DNA from: Antrihabitans cavernicola
GTDB taxonomy: Bacteria > Actinomycetota > Actinomycetes > Mycobacteriales > Mycobacteriaceae
Assembly: GCF_008297975.1 (NCBI RefSeq)
Contig: NZ_VLNY01000015.1
Location: forward strand, 46,559-110,558
Length of the DNA: 64,000 nucleotides
Direction: 5' to 3'
Position numbers and translations under genes: made by a program. The notes under the pieces are model-generated. The model had not been told where the DNA came from and did no database searches. It saw nothing but the letters and a program-made list of their open reading frames with translations. Below are positions 44,945 to 54,812 of the stretch, in pieces (position 1 is the first letter of the stretch; the number at the start of each line of letters is the position of its first letter).

Positions 44945-45340
44945 ATGTCAGCAGGTGCGCACTACATCTACGGTGACGATCCGGTGGAGATCAATGTCGG
45001 TCGCAAGAAAGCGACTGTGCGAGTGAGCAATACGGGCGACCGCGCTATCCAGGTCGGCTCGCACTACCACTTCTTCGAAGCCAACCGCGAGCTGGAATTC
45101 GATCGTGAGGCGGCCTACGGAATGCATCTCGACATCGCGTCCGGTACCGCCGTTCGGTTCGAGCCCGGCGACACTCGCGAGGTTTCGCTGTGTGCGTACG
45201 GCGGTAGCGGTCGCATCGTCGGGTTCAGCAATCTGGTCAACGGCGGACTGTATTCGGCCGACACCAAGACCGTCGCGTTGCGACGCGCGTCCGAACTGCA
45301 TTTCCAGGGTACGAAGACCGAGAAGGGCGCACGCAAATGA
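44945..45340 (+). CDS. ureB: Urease beta subunit
   Basis: A 131-residue UreB with the conserved stretch [20 protein letters not shown], then [33 protein letters not shown] and [11 protein letters not shown]. It shares four bases with ureC, so both subunits are co-translated. The C-terminal tail is somewhat longer than in many UreB proteins. Confidence 0.95.
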   Translation: MSAGAHYIYGDDPVEINVGRKKATVRVSNTGDRAIQVGSHYHFFEANRELEFDREAAYGMHLDIASGTAVRFEPGDTREVSLCAYGGSGRIVGFSNLVNGGLYSADTKTVALRRASELHFQGTKTEKGARK

Positions 45341-47076
45341 CGACGCTGCCACGCAAGGCCTACACCGATCTGTACGGCGCGACGGTCGGTGATCGCTTCA
45401 AGCTTGCGGACACCAACTTGGTGGTCGAAGTCGAAAAAGACTGGAACACAGGGTTTCACGGTGACGAGGCGGTCTACGGTGGCGGCAAGTCGATCCGCGA
45501 CGGTATGGCGCAGGACCCGACGACCAATGCCGTGCAGGGTGCACTCGACCTGGTCATCACCAATGCCGTGATTCTGGATGCCGTCATCGGAGTCGTGAAG
45601 GGCGACATCGGAATCAAGGACGGTCTGATCGTCGCGGTGGGTAAATCGGGAAACCCGCACACCCAGGACGGAGTGCATCCGCGCATGGTGATCGGCGCAG
45701 GCACCGAAGTGATTTCCGGCGAGCACCTGATCGCCACCGCTGGTGGTATCGACACCCACATCCATTTCATTGCGCCGCAACAGGTTCAGGAGGCGCTGTC
45801 CAATGGCATCACCACACTGATCGGCGGCGGCACCGGGCCCACCGACGGCACCAAAGGCACCACCTGTACCCCGGGGCCGTGGAACATCGGCCGGATGCTG
45901 CAGGCAGTCGAAGAACTGCCGGTCAACGTCGGCCTCCTCGGCAAGGGCAACAACGCCCTCCCCCAGGCGCTGGCGGAGCAGGTGGAGGCCGGCGCGTGCG
46001 GGTTGAAGATTCACGAAGACTGGGGTGCGACACCTGCGTCGATCCATGCCGCACTCGAAGTAGCCGACGTCTACGACGTTGCGGTTGCCATCCACACCGA
46101 CACGCTCAACGAGTCCGGCTTCTATGAGGACACCGTCTCGGCGATCGACGGGCGTGCAATTCACACATTCCACACCGAAGGTGCGGGTGGCGGGCACGCG
46201 CCCGACATCATGCGCATAGCCGGGGAGCCGAACGTACTTCCCGCATCGACCAATCCGACCCTGCCGTACACGGTCAACTCCGTCGACGAGCTTCTGGACA
46301 TGGTGATGGTGTGCCATCACCTCAGCCACGACATCCCGGAGGACGTATCCTTCGCCGATTCGCGCGTGCGCGCGGAAACCATTGCGGCGGAGACGGTTCT
46401 GCACGACGAGGGCGTTATTTCGATCTTCTCGTCGGATTCGCAGGCAATGGGCCGCGTCGGCGAATCGTGGACGCGCGCGTTCCAGACCGCGCATCACTGC
46501 AAGGACAAGCGGGGCCCGCTTCCCGAAGATGTCGGCGAGGACGGCACGTCGCGCAACGACAACTTTCGGGTCCTGCGCTACATCGCGAAGATGACCATCA
46601 ACCCGGCGCTGGCCAGCGGGGTTGCCGACTACATCGGGTCGATCGAGGCAGGCAAACTCGCCGACATCGTGCTGTGGCCGATCAATGCGTTCGGTGCCAA
46701 GCCGGCGGTGATCGTCAAGGGCGGCATGATTTGTTGGGCGCAGATGGGCGACCCGAACGGCTCGATTCCGACACCGCAGCCGTCGTACTACCGACCGATG
46801 TTCGGGGCGCTGGGTCGCGCGATGCAGGCGACGCGAGTGACGTTCATGTCGCAGGCTGGAATCGACAACGGGATTCCTGCCCAGTTGGGACTCAACAGCC
46901 AGATCCTGCCCGTCCGGCACTGCAGGTCCGTGGCGAAGAGCGACATGGTGCGCAACAACGCACTTCCGATCATCAAGGTCGATCCCGACACGTACGAGGT
47001 CACGCTCGACGGCGAGCCGGCGACCATCGAACCCGCGACATCGCTGCCGTTGACACAGCTGTTCTATCTGGTGTGA
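45337..47076 (+). CDS. ureC: Urease alpha (catalytic) subunit
   Basis: A 579-residue nickel amidohydrolase. Metal ligands are present: His141 and His143 in GGIDTHIHF, carbamylated Lys224 in [12 protein letters not shown], and the CHH block [16 protein letters not shown] with the following [11 protein letters not shown] and the Asp ligand near the end. The flap motif MVCHHL is kept. Its frame is complete, so the catalytic unit should work if the accessory proteins do. It overlaps ureB and is followed by ureF after seven bases. Confidence 0.96.
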   Translation: MTTLPRKAYTDLYGATVGDRFKLADTNLVVEVEKDWNTGFHGDEAVYGGGKSIRDGMAQDPTTNAVQGALDLVITNAVILDAVIGVVKGDIGIKDGLIVAVGKSGNPHTQDGVHPRMVIGAGTEVISGEHLIATAGGIDTHIHFIAPQQVQEALSNGITTLIGGGTGPTDGTKGTTCTPGPWNIGRMLQAVEELPVNVGLLGKGNNALPQALAEQVEAGACGLKIHEDWGATPASIHAALEVADVYDVAVAIHTDTLNESGFYEDTVSAIDGRAIHTFHTEGAGGGHAPDIMRIAGEPNVLPASTNPTLPYTVNSVDELLDMVMVCHHLSHDIPEDVSFADSRVRAETIAAETVLHDEGVISIFSSDSQAMGRVGESWTRAFQTAHHCKDKRGPLPEDVGEDGTSRNDNFRVLRYIAKMTINPALASGVADYIGSIEAGKLADIVLWPINAFGAKPAVIVKGGMICWAQMGDPNGSIPTPQPSYYRPMFGALGRAMQATRVTFMSQAGIDNGIPAQLGLNSQILPVRHCRSVAKSDMVRNNALPIIKVDPDTYEVTLDGEPATIEPATSLPLTQLFYLV

Positions 47077-47083
47077 CGGTGTC

Positions 47084-47773
47084 ATGAGCGGACTCGATGC
47101 GTTGTTGGTCAGCCTGCAGCTGAGCGATTCCGCTTTTCCCAGTGGCTTCTACACGTTGTCGCACGGACTGGAGGGTTACGCGCAGGCGAAGGCGATCGAC
47201 GCGGAATCGCTACCTCGGTTGCTGGCTGATCTGTTGCGACACTCGGTGGGGCCGTCGGATGCGACGGCACTGGCACTCGCCCACCGCGCGGCACTCGGCG
47301 GCGACTGGGAAACGGTGATTGCTGTCGATCGGCGGTTGCAGGCTGCCAAGCTCAATCGTGAAGTCAGCGTGGCGGCGACGCGAACAGGGCAGCAGATGCT
47401 GGACGTCGCGCAGGAGACATTCGGTGGCCCCATGATCGCGCACTACTGGAACCTCGTCACAGCGAAGCGAGTACCGTGTTGTCAGGCCGTCGCAGCCGGA
47501 ATCGTCTATGCGGGAACAGGAGTCAGTGCGGAGCGGGCCGTCGCTAGCGATCTGTTCGCGTTCTCGGCAAGCTTCGTGGGTGCGGCGATGCGGCTACGGC
47601 TGACCGATCATCGAATCGCGCAGGTGCTGCTGCGCCAGGCCGCCGACGTGATCACGGAGGTGACCGCAGAAGCATTGGTCCGGGAGTTGGCAGACCTCGG
47701 TGGCTGCGTACCCATCGCGGACGTCATGTCCGGAATGCACGAGCGGGCCGAAGCTCGACTGTTCGCAACCTAG
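47084..47773 (+). CDS. ureF: Urease accessory protein UreF
   Basis: A 229-residue UreF, which with UreG and UreD loads nickel and CO2 into urease. LQLSDSAFPSGFYTLSHGLE at about 10-29 is the family hallmark, and the C-terminal part has the usual helices. It follows ureC closely and ends 17 bases before ureG. Confidence 0.9.
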   Translation: MSGLDALLVSLQLSDSAFPSGFYTLSHGLEGYAQAKAIDAESLPRLLADLLRHSVGPSDATALALAHRAALGGDWETVIAVDRRLQAAKLNREVSVAATRTGQQMLDVAQETFGGPMIAHYWNLVTAKRVPCCQAVAAGIVYAGTGVSAERAVASDLFAFSASFVGAAMRLRLTDHRIAQVLLRQAADVITEVTAEALVRELADLGGCVPIADVMSGMHERAEARLFAT

Positions 47774-47790
47774 TTGGGAGAAGGAGTGCC

Positions 47791-48411
47791 ATGACAGGGC
47801 AGGTGTTGAAGGTAGGGATCGGAGGCCCGGTCGGATCGGGCAAGACGGCGCTGATCGAGGCGTTGGTGCCAGTGCTCACCGAGCGGGGGCACAAACCCGC
47901 GGTCATCACGAACGACATCTACACGCAGGAAGACGCCGAGCACGTCCGGCGCACCCTCGCCGGCATTCTCGACCCCGAGAAGGTGGTGGGAGTCGAGACC
48001 GGCGCCTGCCCACATACCGCTGTTCGCGACGATCCCACGATGAACCTGGCAGCGGGTGCCGAACTCCTGGAACGGTTCCCGGATGTGGACACCCTTATCT
48101 ACGAGTCGGGTGGCGACAATCTGACACTCACCTTCAGCCCAGTGCTCGTCGATATGTTTCTCTTCGTCCTCGATACCGCGGAGGGCGAGAAGATGCCGCG
48201 CAAGCGCGGGCCGGGTATCACCGAGTCGGATCTGTTGGTGATCAACAAGATCGACATCGCCCAATACGTGAGAGCGGATGTCAACGTGATGGAGTCCGAC
48301 GCGAATCGGGTACGCGATGGCCGACCGGTGGTGTTGACCAATTGCCTTACCGGCGTTGGCCTCGAGTACATCGCCGACTTCCTAGAGGCTCGCCGCAAGT
48401 TGCCGGTGTGA
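47791..48411 (+). CDS. ureG: Urease accessory GTPase UreG
   Basis: A 206-residue nickel-metallochaperone GTPase. The P-loop GPVGSGKT is at 12-19. TNDIYTQEDAEHV and GVETGACPHTAVRDD contain the CPH metal site. ESGGDNLTLTFSP and INKIDIAQYV (the NKxD motif) are conserved. It overlaps ureD by four bases. Confidence 0.95.
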   Translation: MTGQVLKVGIGGPVGSGKTALIEALVPVLTERGHKPAVITNDIYTQEDAEHVRRTLAGILDPEKVVGVETGACPHTAVRDDPTMNLAAGAELLERFPDVDTLIYESGGDNLTLTFSPVLVDMFLFVLDTAEGEKMPRKRGPGITESDLLVINKIDIAQYVRADVNVMESDANRVRDGRPVVLTNCLTGVGLEYIADFLEARRKLPV

Positions 48412-49352
48412 CCGCCGTGTTGCCTCTCGACCGATTCTCGGCCGAGCATTACCAACCTACGCGGGTTCCGCGGGAAGTGCTGCGGCACAGCGGTGTACCG
48501 TACATGCTCGGGGTGGGCGCGCCCGGCAAGGTCGGCCTGCTCGAGCTGGGGTTCGAGCGCGTCACCGAGCGCACCGAGTTGGTTCGGCGATATCAGAAGT
48601 CACCGCTGCAGATCATGCGACCGCTCTACATCGATCCACTGCGGCCGGACTTGGCCGTCGTGTTTCTGATGTCCACCGGCGGCGGGATCGTGCAGGCAGA
48701 CCGGCTGCGGATGGATATCGATTGTGGCGCAGACACTTCCGTGCACCTGACGACTCAGGCGGCCACGCGGGTGCATCGCATGGATCGGGACTACGCGACG
48801 CAGGTGACGCATCTCGATGTGGGCCCGCGTTCCTACGTCGAATATCTACCCGAGTCGGTCATCCCATACGGCGGCGCCCGGTACTACCAGCAGACGGTGG
48901 TGACCGCCGACCCGACGGCGACCATCCTGATCGGCGAGGGCGTGCACACCGGTCGGCATGCTCACGGCGAGCACCATCATTACGACGTGTTCGCATCCGA
49001 TCTCGAAATACGCCGTCCTGATGGGGATCTGGTGGCTGTCGATGCTGTTCGACTGGATCCCGGCACCGCACCCGTCGCAGGTCCGGGCGTGTTGGGCAAT
49101 CACACGTTGATGTCGACCTTCTACGCGGTAAGCCCGCTGCGTCCCGCGGCCGACATCGCGACCGCCATTCACACTGCTCTGCAGGGTGCTCCGGTGAGCT
49201 TCGGCACCAGTGTGTTGCCGCAGGATTCGGGCGCGTGGGTGCGCGTCCTCGGCAACGATTCTCCAGCGATGGTGGCGGCGATGCGGTCGGTATGGAATGC
49301 GGTGCGGCAGTCTCTGATCGACGTTCCTGCACCTGCATTGCGCAAGACTTAA
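48408..49352 (+). CDS. ureD: Urease accessory protein UreD
   Basis: A 314-residue UreD. The GTG start lies in the GTGA overlap with ureG, so the much longer open frame upstream was not used. GGIVQADRLRMDIDCGADTS and LTTQAATRVHRMDRDYATQ are typical. Close to the centre, HTGRHAHGEHHHY is rich in His, consistent with metal contact. The last four bases overlap the convergent enoyl-CoA hydratase gene. It completes the urease maturation set. Confidence 0.9.
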   Translation: MTAVLPLDRFSAEHYQPTRVPREVLRHSGVPYMLGVGAPGKVGLLELGFERVTERTELVRRYQKSPLQIMRPLYIDPLRPDLAVVFLMSTGGGIVQADRLRMDIDCGADTSVHLTTQAATRVHRMDRDYATQVTHLDVGPRSYVEYLPESVIPYGGARYYQQTVVTADPTATILIGEGVHTGRHAHGEHHHYDVFASDLEIRRPDGDLVAVDAVRLDPGTAPVAGPGVLGNHTLMSTFYAVSPLRPAADIATAIHTALQGAPVSFGTSVLPQDSGAWVRVLGNDSPAMVAAMRSVWNAVRQSLIDVPAPALRKT

Positions 49353-50149
49353 TCGCCGGTGAAGTCGGGCGCTCGCTTCTCCAGCATCGCGGCGACCGCT
49401 TCGTGGTGATCCGCGGTGTGGTGGGCTATTGCCTGCATTGCGGCGGACAGCTCCAGCAGACTGTCCAGGCTCTGGTGTTGCCCTTCGCGCAGTAGCTTTT
49501 TCGTCATTCGCAGCACCTGTGGCGGGTTCGCCGCGACTCGTTCTGCGAGCGCGTGCGCCGCGTCGAGAAGCGCGTCCGGCTCGACCACCTGCGACACCAT
49601 TCCCCAATCCAGCGCGGTTTGTGCGTCGATGGCTTCGCCGGTGAACGCCATCTCGCTTGCCCGTGCCATGCCGATCGCACGCGGGAGCAACCACGCGCCG
49701 CCGTCACCCGGGATGATTCCGACCTTCACGAAACTCTCCGCGAACTTCGCGGTTGTCGATGCGATCCGCAGGTCGCACATCATAGCGAGGTCGCATCCGG
49801 CGCCGATAGCAGGACCGTTGACAGCGGCGATCGTCGGGATTTCGCAGTGATACAACGCTTTCGGGATTAGTTGGATGCCGTGTCGATAGCCCTGGCGCAG
49901 CTCAGCCGGCGTCCCACCGAACATGCCCTCCTTGTCCCGCATGTGTTTGACGTTGCCTCCCGACGAGAACGCCGGGCCTGCACCGGTCAGGATCGCCACC
50001 CGCACAGTGGGATCCTGATTCACAGCGGACACCGCATCTTCGAGCGCTGCGATGGTTTCGCCATCGGAGATCGCATTGCGCGACGCGGGGTTGTTCAAGG
50101 TCCAGACGACGACGTTGCCGGTTTGTTCGATCAGAATCGGATCACTCAT
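49349..50149 (-). CDS. Enoyl-CoA hydratase/isomerase-family protein
   Basis: A 266-residue crotonase-fold enzyme. The CoA-binding and oxyanion stretch is AFSSGGNVKHM near 62 and IAAVNGPAIGAGCDLAMMCD near 98-117. A catalytic Glu is likely in AESFVKVGIIPGDGGAW. The start at 50149 is preferred over a TTG four codons earlier. Its acyl-CoA substrate is not known. It is convergent with the urease operon and not part of it. Confidence 0.87.
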   Translation of the reverse strand: MSDPILIEQTGNVVVWTLNNPASRNAISDGETIAALEDAVSAVNQDPTVRVAILTGAGPAFSSGGNVKHMRDKEGMFGGTPAELRQGYRHGIQLIPKALYHCEIPTIAAVNGPAIGAGCDLAMMCDLRIASTTAKFAESFVKVGIIPGDGGAWLLPRAIGMARASEMAFTGEAIDAQTALDWGMVSQVVEPDALLDAAHALAERVAANPPQVLRMTKKLLREGQHQSLDSLLELSAAMQAIAHHTADHHEAVAAMLEKRAPDFTGD

Positions 50150-50268
50150 CGGCTGCTCCAATCGTGGTTTGGACCTTTCGATCTTTCACACTAGACGGGA
50201 TCGAATGTCTTCCATGCCGAGGACCACGCCTACCGCACCTCCGACCATCAGCCGTTCCAACCGGGTCT

Positions 50269-52359
50269 TCAAGGATTTGCGTTCTGCAGCAACTCGACGA
50301 TCCGGTCAGCGCGCGTCGGTCGCGCGAAATGCCAGCCTTGCGCCGAGTCGCACCCAAGGGCCGCAAGCCTTCTCGCTTGATCTTCGGTCTCGACACATTC
50401 GGCGGTGACACTGATCCCCATGTTGTGCGCAAGGTCGATGATCGACTTCACTATCAATTCATCGGTCGATCTGTCCGCGCCCTGACCGTCCATCCTCGTG
50501 ACGAACGGTCCGGCGAGTTTGAGCACGTCCACCGGAAGTTGGCCCAGATAAGCGAGATTCGAATAGCCGGTACCGAAGTCGTCGATCGCGATCGCCACAC
50601 CGAACGCTGACAGAGCGCGCAGTGATTCCACGGACTGTCTGTCGGTCTGCATGAAGGTCTGCTCGGTGAGTTCGAGTTGCACCGAACGCGGTTCCAGACC
50701 GACGGAACTTATCGTCGCCGCGACCCTGCCAGCGAGCGTGGGGTCGGAGACCTGGCGCGACGCGAGGTTGACACTGACAAACGGCGCACGACCGCCGAAT
50801 TCGTTTTGCCACAGCTTGCAATCACGGCACGACTGCTCCAGCACAAAGGCGTCGATCGCACCGATGAGTCCGTTTTCGTCGGCGAGGTCGATGAATCGGT
50901 CCGGGGCCAACCTGCCCATCGTCGGGTGTTGCCAACGCACCAACGCCTCGACACCGAACATCGTTTCATCCGCAAGGCCGACGATCGGCTGGTAGTCGAC
51001 GAAGAATTCGTTGTTGTCCAGAGCATCCCGCATGGCAAGGGACAGCGCGTATCGCGTCTGCTGCCGAGAGCTGCGCTCGCGATCGAAGAAGGCCAGCCTG
51101 TTCCGGCCCTCATCCTTCGCCCAATACATCGTCGTATCAGCGGCTTTCACGAGATCGGTGGCGGTCATGCGATCCACGCGCTCTTCCATCACTCCGATAC
51201 TCACGGACATTGTCAGTCGATGACCACCGATATCGAACGGCTCGACGAGCGCTTTCAGAACGCTGTCGGCCATCTCGACGACGTCGTTCGATCCGGTCGA
51301 CTGCGCAACCAGGATCACGAATTCGTCGCCACCCATGCGCGCAACCAGTTGCCCAGGCTCGCTGCCACATTCGCGCAACCGGTGCGCGACGGCCGTCAGG
51401 ACTTGATCGCCGAAGTCGTGGCCGTAAGTGTCGTTGACGATCTTGAAATGGTCGAGGTCGATGTAGCAGACACCCACCCGCGACTCTGGATCGGCGAATG
51501 CGTTCGACAACGCGTCGAAGAACTGTGCCCTGTTCGGCAGGCCGGTCAGATTGTCGTGCGATGCTCTGTGCTGCAACTGCTCTCGCAGCTCGCGCTGTTC
51601 CGAAATGTCTTCGACGAGCACCAGCGTGTACTGCGGCAGATCGTCCTGATCGCGAACCAGTGAGACGTTGAGGTTCGTCCACACTGTGCTGCCGTCGCGG
51701 CGCAGGTACGGTTTCTCGATCCGCACGCCGTCGATCTCGCCCGCGATCAATTGCGAATACTGTTTCCAGACAGTGTCGTCGTCCTCGGGATGCGCCAGGT
51801 CGGCAACGTCGACCGTTGCGCAGAACTCGTCGACGCCATAGCCGAGCATGTTCGCGAATGCTGCGTTGGCCTCGAGGATTCGCCCGGAAACATCGGAGAT
51901 CGCCGTCCCTACGCCTGCTTGCGCGAACACCGCCCGAAGTCGGGCTTCGCTTGCTCGGAGCTGGCCTTCGACCGCACGACGAGCGGACACATCTGCCGCG
52001 CGAAGGCTTTCTTGTTCCGACAGAATCCACCGTCGAAAGGCACCGACGTACCCCGAAGAGAACGATTTCAGAAGCTCGGCCAAACGGCGCTGACCACGAA
52101 CATCGTCGACAGGCGGTGCGAAGTGCGATTGGATCGCGGCAATGCTTCGTCCGAGCGCTTCATCACCGACGAAATGCGCGCCGGCCAATTGCGCACCGAA
52201 TTTCACTGCTCGTGCGGGGTCCTCCGCCAATGCGTCGGTGAGGCCCTGTGCGATGTCGTCGATGAATTTTGCGATCTCGGCGGAGTTCATCGGCACCACG
52301 TGGTTGCACTCGTTCAGGGCAGCCGTCCACGTCGCAGGAAACTCGATCGACTTCCCCAT
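50269..52359 (-). CDS. PAS-GGDEF-EAL c-di-GMP signalling protein
   Basis: A 696-residue cytoplasmic protein. The first 140 residues are helical and not assigned. A PAS domain lies at about 140-265 (AGVGTAISDVSGRILEANAA) with a PAC tail, then GGDEF at about 275-435 with ARMGGDEF intact, then EAL at about 440-690 with VEALVRW, LELTEQ, IDDFGTGYSNLAYL and TAECVET. The KIDxxF motif is changed to KLAGPF. Both making and breaking of c-di-GMP are possible. The start is the first ATG; one at residue 24 is an alternative. Confidence 0.9.
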   Translation of the reverse strand: MGKSIEFPATWTAALNECNHVVPMNSAEIAKFIDDIAQGLTDALAEDPARAVKFGAQLAGAHFVGDEALGRSIAAIQSHFAPPVDDVRGQRRLAELLKSFSSGYVGAFRRWILSEQESLRAADVSARRAVEGQLRASEARLRAVFAQAGVGTAISDVSGRILEANAAFANMLGYGVDEFCATVDVADLAHPEDDDTVWKQYSQLIAGEIDGVRIEKPYLRRDGSTVWTNLNVSLVRDQDDLPQYTLVLVEDISEQRELREQLQHRASHDNLTGLPNRAQFFDALSNAFADPESRVGVCYIDLDHFKIVNDTYGHDFGDQVLTAVAHRLRECGSEPGQLVARMGGDEFVILVAQSTGSNDVVEMADSVLKALVEPFDIGGHRLTMSVSIGVMEERVDRMTATDLVKAADTTMYWAKDEGRNRLAFFDRERSSRQQTRYALSLAMRDALDNNEFFVDYQPIVGLADETMFGVEALVRWQHPTMGRLAPDRFIDLADENGLIGAIDAFVLEQSCRDCKLWQNEFGGRAPFVSVNLASRQVSDPTLAGRVAATISSVGLEPRSVQLELTEQTFMQTDRQSVESLRALSAFGVAIAIDDFGTGYSNLAYLGQLPVDVLKLAGPFVTRMDGQGADRSTDELIVKSIIDLAHNMGISVTAECVETEDQARRLAALGCDSAQGWHFARPTRADRIVELLQNANP

Positions 52360-52372
52360 AATCCGAGACTAG

Positions 52373-52402
52373 TTGACAGTAAGCTCGCCGCGAGTGCATA
52401 CC
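52373..52402 (+). promoter_or_regulatory. Sigma-70-like promoter before the DUF574-type gene
   Basis: TTGACA with an 18-base spacer to CATACC, 20 bases before the methyltransferase ATG, followed by a GGAGG ribosome-binding site at 52412-52416. The minus-10 box is poor. Confidence 0.35.
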
Positions 52403-52421
52403 TCGACACCATGGAGGATCG

Positions 52422-53228
52422 ATGACACGACCGAGTTGGGCACCACCGGGGATCGACCTGGATCGGCCGAGTGGCTCACGCGTTTACGACTATTTCCTCG
52501 GCGGAATGCACAATTTCGAAATCGACCGGCAACTCGCAGATCAGATCTCCGCATTGTCGCCGCAGGTCGGTGAAACGATGCGCGCAAATCGTAAGATGCT
52601 GCGTCGTTGCGTTCGGTTTCTGACAGAAGCGGGCATAACGCAGTTTCTCGATATCGGGTCCGGGATTCCCACAGTCGGCAATGTTCACGAGATCGCACAG
52701 GACCGGAATCCGGACGCGAAGGTCCTCTACGTCGACATCGATCCCGTTGCCGTCGCGCACAGCGAGGCGATTCTGCAGGACAACCCCAATGCCGCCATCA
52801 TTCAGGCAGACTTCTGCGATCCGGACACCATTCTCAGCCACCCCGAAGCGCAGCGGCTGCTCGATTTCAGCAAGCCGATCGCCGTACTGATTCTCGGTGT
52901 GATTCATTTCGTGCCCGACGAAGCCAACCCTGCCGTCTCGGTAGCCAGACTCCGCGATGCCGTCGCCCACGGCAGCTACCTCGCGATCGTGCATGCGACC
53001 CAGGACGGCCAGCCGCCCGAGGTGCTCGAGGCGCAGAAGCTGTCCGGTCGAACGTCGACGGAAATCAATCTCCGCACCGGCGAGCAGATCTCCGAATACT
53101 TCGACGGCCTGACCATGGTGGAGCCCGGGCTGGTGCACCTTCCGCTCTGGCGGCCTGATTCGCCCGAAGACGTTGGCGAGCATCCCGAGCTGACCGGCGC
53201 CTACGGCGGGGTTGGGCAGAAGAACTGA
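52422..53228 (+). CDS. DUF574-type SAM-dependent methyltransferase
   Basis: A 268-residue protein of the SAM-methyltransferase group once called DUF574, common in actinobacteria. It begins with DLDRPSGSRVYDYFLGGMHN, a hallmark of the family. The SAM motif is FLDIGSGIPTVGNVHEIAQ near 74-92, followed by VLYVDIDPVAVAHSE. The substrate is unknown. The start follows GGAGG. A large inverted repeat lies between its end and the convergent neighbour. Confidence 0.87.
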   Translation: MTRPSWAPPGIDLDRPSGSRVYDYFLGGMHNFEIDRQLADQISALSPQVGETMRANRKMLRRCVRFLTEAGITQFLDIGSGIPTVGNVHEIAQDRNPDAKVLYVDIDPVAVAHSEAILQDNPNAAIIQADFCDPDTILSHPEAQRLLDFSKPIAVLILGVIHFVPDEANPAVSVARLRDAVAHGSYLAIVHATQDGQPPEVLEAQKLSGRTSTEINLRTGEQISEYFDGLTMVEPGLVHLPLWRPDSPEDVGEHPELTGAYGGVGQKN

Positions 53229-53234
53229 CGCCGT

Positions 53235-53291
53235 CGAGATGATGGTTGCGTACACATCGGCCGAGTAGCGACCTACGCAACCATCATCTCG
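53235..53291. terminator. Bidirectional hairpin between two convergent genes
   Basis: Perfect 18-base inverted repeat: arms start CGAGATGATGG and end CCATCATCTCG, with a 21-base loop. The right arm overlaps the last codons of the convergent gene. It can end transcription from both sides. Confidence 0.65.
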
Positions 53292-54249
53292 TCGCGTCGA
53301 ACCAATCCAGCACCCGAGTCGCGAAGAACGTCAACCACTTCGACGGCTCGCCGACTGCAACGTCGATCTCGAACCACACCTCCCCCGGGTGCCGCCTGCT
53401 CTGCAGCCAGGTGCCGTCCGGTTGGCGTGCGGCACGGATCAGCTCGATCGCCTCTGCCATACGCGGATCGGGCGCGGTGCCATCGTGCAGCGACGACGCG
53501 CGAAAGTAGTCGGCCGCGTTGAGAACGTCGTAGAACCAGCGGAACGGGTACGAGAAGCGTGATATCCACGGTGCGATCGGCTCACCTGTCGACAGTCGTC
53601 GAAACAGGCTGCGCTGCAACAGATATTCTTCACCGGCATGACGGGCAGCGGTCGTCGCATCGGTACCACCGGTTGCGACGTCGTAGGCCAGCAAGCCCTT
53701 CAGCGAATTCAGCGTGGAGTGCACGGACGATCGAGTGGAGCCTTCTACCCTTTCACAGTTCCAGCCTCCGTCGGGCTGTCGATGCTCGACAAACCAGTCG
53801 ACGATGCCGGTGATGTCGGCGCCGAGCCACAGGCCGTTGGCCACGGTGAAAGCGTTGATGCAGCAGTCGACTTCGCCGCCCCAGTAAGGCAGGTCGTCGT
53901 ACTCCCAGCGACTGTTTTCGGCGAGCAACTCCGCGGTGCGACGCCCTCGCAGGATGCCGGAGTCGAGTCCCCACTCCCGCAACGTATTCAGCGTCCACGT
54001 CGTCGCTGTGTAGGGCTGGCCGTCCTCGGAACCGTCGAAGTCATGACCTGCCGGGAAGTACGCACCGCCCGCCCACTGCCCGTCCGGCTCCTGCAGTGCG
54101 AGCAAGCGCACACCGAAGCCCTCGAACTCGATGCGCGCTCGCGTTGCCTCCCACACCGCGGGCGACACACCCACCAGATCGCGTTCGACCTGCCACCGCA
54201 GCGTCGGGTCGGAATCGAGGAGCCACGGGATCAGAGTCCTGCTCATCAT
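53284..54249 (-). CDS. Squalene-cyclase/prenyltransferase-repeat protein
   Basis: A 321-residue protein made of alpha-alpha repeats as in squalene cyclases and prenyltransferases: LLALQEPDGQWAGGAYFPAG, WFVEHRQPDGGWNCERVEG and LIRAARQPDGTWLQSRRHPG, with QPDGxW repeated three times. The catalytic DxDD of terpene cyclases was not seen, and the length is about half of a cyclase. It may bind a lipid or sugar but enzymatic action is doubtful. It stands alone. Confidence 0.7.
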   Translation of the reverse strand: MMSRTLIPWLLDSDPTLRWQVERDLVGVSPAVWEATRARIEFEGFGVRLLALQEPDGQWAGGAYFPAGHDFDGSEDGQPYTATTWTLNTLREWGLDSGILRGRRTAELLAENSRWEYDDLPYWGGEVDCCINAFTVANGLWLGADITGIVDWFVEHRQPDGGWNCERVEGSTRSSVHSTLNSLKGLLAYDVATGGTDATTAARHAGEEYLLQRSLFRRLSTGEPIAPWISRFSYPFRWFYDVLNAADYFRASSLHDGTAPDPRMAEAIELIRAARQPDGTWLQSRRHPGEVWFEIDVAVGEPSKWLTFFATRVLDWFDATR

Positions 54250-54273
54250 CGGGCGATGCTAACCCGAGTTTCG

Positions 54274-54741
54274 TCAGCGCGGGGTCAGCAGGAATACGCG
54301 TGCGCCCGCCTCGAACGCCTTCTTCATATGCTCGGGGTCGGGATCACCCTGCGCCGTGAAGCCGATGTTGTTGAAGTTGGCGAAGTTTCGATTGTCGCGG
54401 CAGAGCAGGTCGTAGTACTCGATCACGCCTGCCTCGTCACTGATCACCCGCACGTCGGCGGTACGTCGTTTGCCCTGCAACTGGATTTCGATCGGTTCAC
54501 CGGTGCGCAGGTTGCGTCCCCACGCGAAACCCGTTCCGATCAGCAGCGCGCCGTCATGTTTGGTGTACGCGACGGGCACGCTGTACTCCCTACCCGATTT
54601 ACGGCCGACGACATACAACGTGACCAGTCGTTTGCCGATCCCACGCGACACCAGCGGCACGTGCATCAGCGCTCGGGTGACGCCGTTCGCCAGGCCTTGC
54701 AGTGCCATCGTTTGCGCATGGCCCGCGTTTGAGGTTGTCAT
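54274..54741 (-). CDS. Ddn-like F420-dependent nitroreductase/quinone reductase family protein
   Basis: A 155-residue split-beta-barrel protein of the deazaflavin-dependent nitroreductase group. RLVTLYVVGRKSGREYSVPV, then LIGTGFAWGRNLRTGEPIEI is the pattern. Start at 54741 (MTTSNAGHAQ) rather than nine residues earlier. F420 use is inferred from the family. It is divergent from the ArsR gene and a palindrome lies between. Confidence 0.75.
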   Translation of the reverse strand: MTTSNAGHAQTMALQGLANGVTRALMHVPLVSRGIGKRLVTLYVVGRKSGREYSVPVAYTKHDGALLIGTGFAWGRNLRTGEPIEIQLQGKRRTADVRVISDEAGVIEYYDLLCRDNRNFANFNNIGFTAQGDPDPEHMKKAFEAGARVFLLTPR

Positions 54742-54779
54742 GCCGTCCAGAGTAGGCCGAGCGAGCACGCGTATTCATA

Positions 54780-54801
54780 AGTACAAACCCTCATTTGTGC
54801 T
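54780..54801. promoter_or_regulatory. Palindrome upstream of the ArsR-type gene
   Basis: Arms AGTACAAA and TTTGTGCT (7 of 8 positions paired) with a six-base spacer, 11 bases before the ArsR start. It may be the operator for this regulator and for the divergent reductase gene. Confidence 0.5.
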
Positions 54802-54812
54802 ACGGTCGAGAC

